Assembly: GCA_003487805.1 (NCBI GenBank)
Contig: DNNE01000013.1
Span: 18,183-46,923, forward strand
Direction: 5' to 3'
Source of the DNA: Blastocatellia bacterium
GTDB lineage: Bacteria > Acidobacteriota > Blastocatellia > Pyrinomonadales > Pyrinomonadaceae
DNA: 28,741 bases
The notes under the pieces were generated by a model. It did no database searches. It worked only from the letters and a program-made list of their open reading frames with translations, and was not told the origin of the DNA. The translations under genes were made by a program, and so were the position numbers. The first letter of the stretch is position 1. Each line of letters starts with the position of its first letter. Shown piece after piece: positions 23,831 through 28,741 of this stretch.

Positions 23831-24538
23831 ATGAAATGGGCCCGGAATCCGCGTACCCGACTCATCCTCGCCGTGGTGGCAGCACTTGTGGCCATCGCTA
23901 CGTTCGTGGCGCGGCTTAGCCGGATGTCTCGGGTAGGTAATCGAACGACAGTCACCTGGTCGCGAAACGAACCAACGGGCAAGGTGACTTCCGGGCGCTC
24001 GTCCGAACCATCATCAGAAACTAATTCTGCGTCGCCGCCGCCATCACCGTCGCCGGCGGGAAGCATTCCGTTAGCCACCAATCAAGCCTCTCCTGAAATG
24101 TCCGATTCGCCACCACAGTTGATTATTCCGGTCGCCGGTGTGCGGCCCGATCAATTGCGCGACACATTTTCTGACGCGCGGGCCGAAGGGCGGGTTCATG
24201 ACGCGATCGATATTCCAGCGCCACTCGGAACGCCTGTCGTTGCCGCGGCGGACGGGACCATCCTTAAACTTTTTCAGAGCGATCGTGGCGGCACGACTAT
24301 TTATCAATTGAGCACCGACAGCCGTTTTATCTTTTACTACGCGCACCTGGATCGATATGCCGAGGGGCTCGCGGAAGGGCACTTCGCCAAACAGGGTGAA
24401 ATAATCGCCTACGTAGGCGATACGGGAAACGCCGGAGCAGGGAATTATCATTTGCATTTCTCAGTCGCCCTCGCCTCTGATCCGAAAAAATATTGGCAGG
24501 GTGTTAACATCAACCCGTATCCTTTGCTGCATAAATAA
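23831..24538 (+). CDS. M23 family peptidoglycan endopeptidase (LytM-like), membrane-anchored
   Basis: 235 residues. An N-terminal hydrophobic helix (about 10-27, LILAVVAALVAIATFVA) after basic residues suggests an uncleaved inner-membrane anchor facing the periplasm. A low-complexity Ser/Pro linker (about 50-95) leads to the M23 domain (about 97-235). Zinc ligands are visible: H123 and D127 (RVHDAIDIPAPLGTPV) and H209 (NYHLHFSV, with catalytic H207), plus H172 in FYYAHLDRY. The glycine-rich GEIIAYVGDTGNAGAG is typical. All key residues are present, so it is probably an active peptidase that cuts peptide cross-bridges, rather than a degenerate EnvC/NlpD-type activator. It lies 69 bp after the hydrolase gene and 335 bp before an L,D-transpeptidase, another cell-wall enzyme. 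Confidence 0.88.
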   Translation: MKWARNPRTRLILAVVAALVAIATFVARLSRMSRVGNRTTVTWSRNEPTGKVTSGRSSEPSSETNSASPPPSPSPAGSIPLATNQASPEMSDSPPQLIIPVAGVRPDQLRDTFSDARAEGRVHDAIDIPAPLGTPVVAAADGTILKLFQSDRGGTTIYQLSTDSRFIFYYAHLDRYAEGLAEGHFAKQGEIIAYVGDTGNAGAGNYHLHFSVALASDPKKYWQGVNINPYPLLHK

Positions 24539-24549
24539 ATTCAGCTCGT

Positions 24550-24626
24550 CTTTGCGTGAGATTACCTCCTACTGCAGGACGGTTCACGCAAAGCCGCAAA
24601 GCCGCAAAGGCGCAAAGCCGCAAAGA
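24550..24626 (+). repeat. CGCAAAGC tandem repeat with inverted leader
   Basis: Five 8-base units CGCAAAGN run from 24587 to 24626 (the third and fifth with a changed last base). The leader CTTTGCGTGA (24550-24559) is the exact reverse complement of TCACGCAAAG (24584-24593), so the array can fold back. It has the same architecture as the ACACAGAGG array at 11461-11540. It lies 12 bases after the M23 gene stop and could act as a 3' hairpin. Confidence 0.8.
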
Positions 24627-24873
24627 AAAAACGCAAAGTAAGAGACTATTCGCTTTTTATCACATGGCTTCCCCGGATAACATTTTCGTTCGCAATTAAA
24701 CGATGCGCAGTTTTATCGTTCGCTAATCGTGCAAGCTGAAGCATTCGCCTCAATTTCGTTCCGCCCAAACTCTCGCTTGTAGCGTCACATCTGTGAAGGA
24801 ACACTCATTGCAGGCATCGACAAGCATCAGTATTCAATTCCAACGACAACCGTAACTTTGGGGAGTAATGAGT
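24627..24873 (+). other. Intergenic region upstream of the L,D-transpeptidase
   Basis: AT-richer than the surrounding genes and without a credible coding frame. A weak promoter-like pair TTGCAG (24808-24813) and TATTCA (24831-24836), 17 bases apart, precedes the gene, and GGGGAG (24860-24865) is the Shine-Dalgarno. Nothing else is seen. Confidence 0.35.
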
Positions 24874-26280
24874 ATGAGACGGTACTTACAATTTCTGCTT
24901 TCGATCATGGTTGGCTTATCTGTTGCCGGCTGTGTAGCGGTGCCGACTAATCAGTCGAACAACAATTTGCGTCCACCTGCTTCGCCGGTCGCCAGCGTTT
25001 CGCCATCGCCCGTCAACGAGAGGGCCGCGAATGTAGAACCTTTGACGCTTCCCGTACTCGACGCATTTTTTGCCGACGAAGGTTTCGGAGCGTTGCTCAA
25101 AACGCGGCTGCATATCAGCGACGAACAGATCGCAAAGTTGAAGGAATTGGCCCACGACGAAACCGCAAAACTGAATGAAGCGAATGCCGGCCAGGGCGAC
25201 GGAGAAGGTGCGGCCGCCCGAACAGCCGCCGAAGAAAAGATCAAAGCCGTAATCGGCAATGACAAAGCAGCCGAGCTAGCGACTCTGGTGCGCGAACGGT
25301 GGAACGGCGAGACAGACGACGCCGGAAAACAAAACAACGCAGAGGACTCGGCGCGGGGCCGTGCCAACGGGGTGCCAAACGACTCGCGAATTGTCGTGAA
25401 TGCTCCGGCTTACCGGATGGATGTCTTTGACGCGGGTCGCCTGATTAAGTCGTACAAGATCGGCATCGGCTATCCTCAGTTTCCATTACCGACGGGTCTG
25501 CGCAAAGCACGGGTGATTATTTTCAATCCGACATGGACGCCACCTGATGAGCCATGGGTGGCGAAGATGAAAAACGTGAGCGCCGGAGAGAAAGTTGAAG
25601 CCGGCAGCAAATTGAATCCGCTTGGTCCCATAAAAATTCCCATCGGCGGCCCTTCACTGATTCACGGTGGCAAATCGCCGGCGAAGCTTGGGACCTTTGC
25701 CTCTCATGGTTGTGTTGGGCTGACGACGCCGCAGGTGAAAGACTTCGCGAAGGTTCTGGCGCGACTGGGCGGCGCAAGTCTCACTGACGAGGACTTAGCA
25801 AAATTTGGTAGCGACAAAACGCAAACCAAACAAATGAAACTGGCCAAAGAAGTGCCGGTCGAGCTGCGTTACGAAACAATCGTGGTTGAGGATGGCGAGC
25901 TGCATATCTATCGCGACGTTTATGATGAGGGCACAAACACCGAAGAAAACCTGCGAGCCGCCCTGGCGGCCAACGGCGTAAAGCTGGAGGACTTAACTGA
26001 TGACGAGCGGGCGAAGGCGCTTGATGCTTTAACGCAAATGTCTGGACGGGCGAGTGTCAAAACGGCGGCAGCTGAACCAACCGCATCGCCCGGATCTTCA
26101 AACAAGAATTCAAACTCAACGCTCGACAGGAAATCGAGCGTGACGAAGAAGCAGACTCGCGTTCCCAACACTCAGAAAGAAATTGTAATTGAGATTGCGG
26201 CACTCAAAGGGAAAGGTTATCCGCCGCCCGCGGATCTGGATACGGGCAGCGGCAAAACGAGAGTCAGAGTAAGTAAATAA
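24874..26280 (+). CDS. L,D-transpeptidase (YkuD) lipoprotein with helical N-terminal and extended C-terminal regions
   Basis: Forms or exchanges L,D cross-links, or attaches proteins, in peptidoglycan. Two in-frame ATGs exist (24868 and 24874); GGGGAG at 24860-24865 is 8 bases from the second and only 2 from the first, so 24874 is chosen (468 residues). Lipoprotein signal with lipobox SVAGC (Cys20). Residues about 55-150 form a charged helical region (ISDEQIAKLKELAHDETAKL), perhaps a substrate- or wall-binding module. The YkuD domain spans about 170-340: RIVVNAPAYRMDVFDAGRLIKSYKIGIG, then the catalytic signature H264-G-G and S277-H-G-C280-V-G, with Cys280 the nucleophile. A long C-terminal tail (after about 350) is Ser/Thr/Asn-rich and unlike the core. 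The neighbouring M23 peptidase suggests shared wall-remodelling work. Confidence 0.9.
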   Translation: MRRYLQFLLSIMVGLSVAGCVAVPTNQSNNNLRPPASPVASVSPSPVNERAANVEPLTLPVLDAFFADEGFGALLKTRLHISDEQIAKLKELAHDETAKLNEANAGQGDGEGAAARTAAEEKIKAVIGNDKAAELATLVRERWNGETDDAGKQNNAEDSARGRANGVPNDSRIVVNAPAYRMDVFDAGRLIKSYKIGIGYPQFPLPTGLRKARVIIFNPTWTPPDEPWVAKMKNVSAGEKVEAGSKLNPLGPIKIPIGGPSLIHGGKSPAKLGTFASHGCVGLTTPQVKDFAKVLARLGGASLTDEDLAKFGSDKTQTKQMKLAKEVPVELRYETIVVEDGELHIYRDVYDEGTNTEENLRAALAANGVKLEDLTDDERAKALDALTQMSGRASVKTAAAEPTASPGSSNKNSNSTLDRKSSVTKKQTRVPNTQKEIVIEIAALKGKGYPPPADLDTGSGKTRVRVSK

Positions 26281-26328
26281 TCGCTGCTGACCAATCATTC
26301 TTTCTATCGCAAACGCGTCCAAAGAAAT

Positions 26329-26475
26329 GCGGCTTTGCCGCCGCACACTGCGGAAAGCCTACGGCTTTCCGTGCGTCTCACATACAACAAAGCGGCGAAG
26401 CTTAGCCTCGCCGCATATGACAAGCAAGCTCTCGGTAAGGCGAAGCCTTACCGCAATGTGCTGCGGCCGAGCCGC
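26329..26475. repeat. Cluster of five different short palindromes
   Basis: Between convergent genes lie GCGGC-TTT-GCCGC (26329-26341), CGGAAAGCC-TAC-GGCTTTCCG (26351-26371), GCGGCGA/TCGCCGC with a 9-base loop (26392-26414), CGGTAAGGC-GAA-GCCTTACCG (26433-26453) and GCGGC-CGA-GCCGC (26463-26475). Four of the five have a 3-base loop. Spacing is irregular, so this is a REP-like cluster and not a CRISPR array. The cluster can serve as a two-way terminator. Confidence 0.8.
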
Positions 26476-26490
26476 GAGTGTTAGCGACTT

Positions 26491-27609
26491 TCACGCGGAT
26501 GATACTGACCTCGGATCGATCAGCGCCTTGAGTACTCGCCCCTCAGCCACATCCGCTAACGCCTCGTTCGCATCATCTAAACCATATCGAGACAGTTTGC
26601 TTTTCAGCTTGGCCCACGGCGCAGCCCGGGTCGGATCGGAAATGATTTGCACACCGCGATAGAAGTGCGAAAAGTCCGAACCCCAACAGCCACGCACGTC
26701 CAGATGTTTCTTATTCAGATCCAGATGCGGATTGAACGCCGCTGCTGATGACACCGGGCCATGATCAGTGTATTGGCCCACGATCACTACGCGGCCGGCA
26801 TCGCGGGTGTATCGCATTGCCTGCACGACTGCATCGGGTGCGCCGGTCGCTTCGACGCAGACGTCCGCGCCGCGGCCGTTGGTCCTTTCCAGAATCCATT
26901 CCAGTCGTTTCTGCTCGTCGTGTTCTTCAAAGTTCAGCACGTCTGACGCGCCAATTTCGGAAGCGGATTCAAGGCGATGATCCGGTGCGCCAATGCAGAG
27001 CGCTCTCAACGCACCGCGCATCAGCGAGAGGATAATCGCGTTAATGCCAACCGGCCCCGAGCCCAAAACCAAAACTGTATCGCCAATCGCAACCTCGCCG
27101 CGTTCGACGGCGTGCAGCGCGGTCGGCAGGGCGCAACCTCCGGCCATAAATGTTTCGGCGTCGGCGTCGAGCCTCAGACAGCGCGTACCCGGCTTTAAGT
27201 AAACCTGATCCGCCCAACCGCCGCACAATCCATCATCGAGCCCGTAAGTGATGCCGTAAACCTTTCGCTGCGGACATCGCGTAGTCGCTTTGGCGACCAG
27301 ACAATGCCAACAGGCATTGCAGGTGCGATGCACATCAAGAAAGGTCACGCGATCGCCTTCACGAAATGCGCGCCCCTCGACGTCTAATAAATTTCCGCGA
27401 ATCTTGCTTAAGCGACCGACGGACACGTGACCCGGAACCAGCGGATAGGGAACGCCATGCAAGCGCCCCTGCTGAAGGTAAACGTCCGTGCCACAGACTT
27501 CCGAGAGTTCTACCTCTAACAGCGCAGAATCCTGTTCAAGTTCGGGCTCTGCGACTTCGCGAATCTCGATCGGAGAATTTGGTTTGGGTATGACAGCGAC
27601 GCGCGGCAT
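26491..27609 (-). CDS. Zinc-dependent medium-chain alcohol/polyol dehydrogenase
   Basis: 372 residues of the medium-chain dehydrogenase/reductase superfamily, oxidising an alcohol or sugar alcohol with NAD(P)+. Catalytic-zinc ligands are C39 (SEVCGTDVY), H61 (PLVPGHVSVGRL) and probably C159 (AGGCALPTALHAV). The structural zinc site has the four cysteines C97, C100, C103 and C112 (RTCNACWHCLVAKATTRC). The cofactor-binding loop is VLVLGSGPVGINAI (about 179-192). In the usual PGHE motif the glutamate next to H61 is valine here, a change seen in some subfamilies that may alter catalysis. The start ATG at 27609 is followed at once by a typical beta strand. It stands alone on the minus strand, converging with the L,D-transpeptidase gene. 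The substrate cannot be named from sequence. Confidence 0.9.
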   Translation of the reverse strand: MPRVAVIPKPNSPIEIREVAEPELEQDSALLEVELSEVCGTDVYLQQGRLHGVPYPLVPGHVSVGRLSKIRGNLLDVEGRAFREGDRVTFLDVHRTCNACWHCLVAKATTRCPQRKVYGITYGLDDGLCGGWADQVYLKPGTRCLRLDADAETFMAGGCALPTALHAVERGEVAIGDTVLVLGSGPVGINAIILSLMRGALRALCIGAPDHRLESASEIGASDVLNFEEHDEQKRLEWILERTNGRGADVCVEATGAPDAVVQAMRYTRDAGRVVIVGQYTDHGPVSSAAAFNPHLDLNKKHLDVRGCWGSDFSHFYRGVQIISDPTRAAPWAKLKSKLSRYGLDDANEALADVAEGRVLKALIDPRSVSSA

Positions 27610-27728
27610 ACGGCGAAGATAAAAGGAAATTGAGAAAAGTTAAAGAGCGGCGGAAACGGATGGTGCCTTGTTAGTGGGTCGCTCTGGTGGATGGTAACAA
27701 AAACAGCTGGCAGGAAAGTGGCCTTAGT

Positions 27729-27880
27729 CCCGTAGGGGCGAAACGTTTACAGACAAGAAGCCAAACATGACGGGCAAGCTCCGTAGGAGCGAAACATTAT
27801 CGAGCGCATCACATTTCGCTCCTACGGAGCTGTGGTCGTCTGGTCGGCTGTTGCTATAAACATTCGGCTCCTACGGAGCC
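27729..27880. repeat. Second locus of the GCTCC-TAC-GGAGC / GCTATAAACAT palindrome family
   Basis: The 353-bp gap between the divergent dehydrogenase and the last gene holds CCC-GTA-GGGG (27729-27738), GCTCC-GTA-GGAGC (27778-27790), GCTCC-TAC-GGAGC (27818-27830) and GGCTCC-TAC-GGAGCC (27866-27880). Flanks GAAACATT (after the second), ATTTC (before the third) and GCTATAAACAT (27853-27863) match the 6303-6477 cluster. The rest of the gap (27610-27728 and 27881-27962) shows nothing recognisable. Confidence 0.75.
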
Positions 27881-27962
27881 AAGCGGACAACCGCGGTAGG
27901 TTCTCGATCAAGGAATAGATTCTTTGCTTATAACGTTGAGGAGTTAGATTTGCCCGGCAACC

Positions 27963-28565
27963 ATGTTAACTGCGCAGGTAATACGTAGAGTTTTGCTTTT
28001 GAGATTACCCGGGATACTCCCGGTTGTTCTCGTTTGTGCCGGCCTATGTGCGGCGCAGCAAACGCCGGAGCCACAGGACGCGCCGTCAGGCCTGGTCGTT
28101 CTTAAGGTGAAGCGCGAGCGCCACCGGGAGGAGCACGACGTCAAGATAACGGCAACCGATCCTAACTTGAGTCAAAGTACGGGCATCATGCCATCGGGCG
28201 CCACGCCCACGGTGTACGTTTATGAATATTGGCTGGACATCAGAAATGATTCACCTAAGAAGGTAACGTGGTTCAGCTGGGTGTACGTGCTCACTGATCA
28301 AGATAGTAGACAGGAATTAGACCGTCAGGAATTTGTTACCTTCGAAAAAACCTCTGCTGCTCAAAAAAAGACGGTGGTCGGCAGGAGGCGTTTTTCGCCG
28401 ACAGGTTCCGCCGGCACTGACCCTCTCAAAAAGAAGAATGGCCCACCACTCGACGAGCGGGTTGAATTCAACTGTGTCGTCTATGAGGACGGGACGTTGT
28501 GGCACTCATCCCTGATATCAGAAACCCACTGCCGTGAAGCGGGAAAGAGCGGCAAGTCACATTGA
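27963..28565 (+). CDS. Exported protein of unknown function
   Basis: 200 residues from the ATG at 27963, with a basic N-terminus and hydrophobic core (VLLLRLPGILPVVLVCAGLCAA-QQ) consistent with a signal peptide. The mature part is probably a single beta-sandwich: LVVLKVKRERHREEHDVKITATD, then VYVYEYWLDIRNDSPKKVTWFSWVYVLTDQDSRQELDRQEF, in which the phrase 'xxNxSxKxVxxFxWxxxxxD' is typical of proteins that describe an unaffected immunoglobulin-like fold. A basic stretch (KKTVVGRRRFSP) and two cysteines near the end (FNCVVYEDG and SETHCREAG) may form a disulfide. I recognise no catalytic motif and no named family. No strong Shine-Dalgarno is visible: GAGGAG at about 27938 is too far away. It is transcribed away from the dehydrogenase, with a palindrome cluster between them. 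Confidence 0.7.
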   Translation: MLTAQVIRRVLLLRLPGILPVVLVCAGLCAAQQTPEPQDAPSGLVVLKVKRERHREEHDVKITATDPNLSQSTGIMPSGATPTVYVYEYWLDIRNDSPKKVTWFSWVYVLTDQDSRQELDRQEFVTFEKTSAAQKKTVVGRRRFSPTGSAGTDPLKKKNGPPLDERVEFNCVVYEDGTLWHSSLISETHCREAGKSGKSH

Positions 28566-28618
28566 GCCGCGAAAACCGCTCGTAGAGCTAGTACCCCTGC
28601 GTAAGCAGTTCGATCATA

Positions 28619-28695
28619 GACTGGAGCGCAGGCGTCCTCGCTTGCATGAGCGTTGTTAAGCGTCACGCTGCAACCGTCCCGGTTGCGCTCCAGTC
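28619..28695. repeat. Inverted-repeat element with GACTGGAGCGCA ends
   Basis: Perfect 12-bp terminal inverted repeats GACTGGAGCGCA (28619-28630) and TGCGCTCCAGTC (28684-28695) bound a 53-base interior (AGCG-rich, no coding frame). The size and structure suit a small non-autonomous repeat or a 3' hairpin of the preceding gene. The window ends 46 bases later with nothing recognisable. Confidence 0.65.
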
Positions 28696-28741
28696 AGTTA
28701 CTGACCTCCTGCATACGCCTTGCGAATTATCCCGCGTCGCC

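Noticed and set aside
26329..26475. CRISPR array
   Set aside because: The palindromes differ from each other and the spacing is irregular; there are no cas genes.

Overview
The window looks like a chromosomal segment of an Acidobacteriota bacterium, perhaps of the Blastocatellia type. This is an inference from protein content: an Oar-like TonB-dependent receptor with a carboxypeptidase-regulatory-like N-terminus, tandem DUF5916 outer-membrane proteins, a very long Asp-box (sortilin/VPS10-like) secreted protein, and many short palindromic intergenic repeats. Base composition looks even, somewhat above half G+C by eye, with no obvious foreign island. No rRNA, tRNA, CRISPR array or phage gene was seen.

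Layout. 1-9252 (+): a small Fis-type DNA-binding protein, then a TonB-dependent receptor and two paralogous CBM9-like/DUF5916 proteins, all apart from the regulator predicted for export to the outer membrane. 9371-14841 (+): a nitroreductase followed by an RND efflux pair (lipoprotein adaptor plus inner-membrane HAE1-type pump) without an outer-membrane channel gene. 14877-15576: a REP-associated tyrosine transposase (RAYT) flanked by two REPIN-like palindromic clusters in inverted orientation; its reading frame carries a 3'-proximal frameshift. 15725-19130: an NAD-salvage neighbourhood on the minus strand, with nicotinamidase (pncA), nicotinate phosphoribosyltransferase (pncB) and a secreted protein of unknown function. 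Between pncB and pncA, on the opposite strand, lie two tandem genes for tiny exported six-cysteine proteins. 19371-26280 (+): an Asp-box repeat protein translationally overlapping a secreted alpha/beta hydrolase, an M23 peptidase and a YkuD-type L,D-transpeptidase lipoprotein (cell-wall remodelling). 26491-27609 (-): a medium-chain zinc alcohol dehydrogenase. 27963-28565 (+): an exported protein of unknown function.

How the parts may work together. The first block reads as an outer-membrane uptake or surface system under a nearby Fis-like regulator. The second is export/detoxification. pncA and pncB give consecutive steps from nicotinamide to nicotinate mononucleotide. The M23 peptidase and L,D-transpeptidase act on peptidoglycan.

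The most unusual content is (a) the pair of exported proteins with a near-symmetrical cysteine pattern CX3C-X10-C-X10/11-C-X10-CX3C behind a multi-hairpin leader, and (b) the intergenic DNA, which holds at least five distinct families of short palindromes or tandem repeats. One of these places the ribosome-binding site of the RND pump inside a repeat, and another supplies the last codons and stop of pncA.
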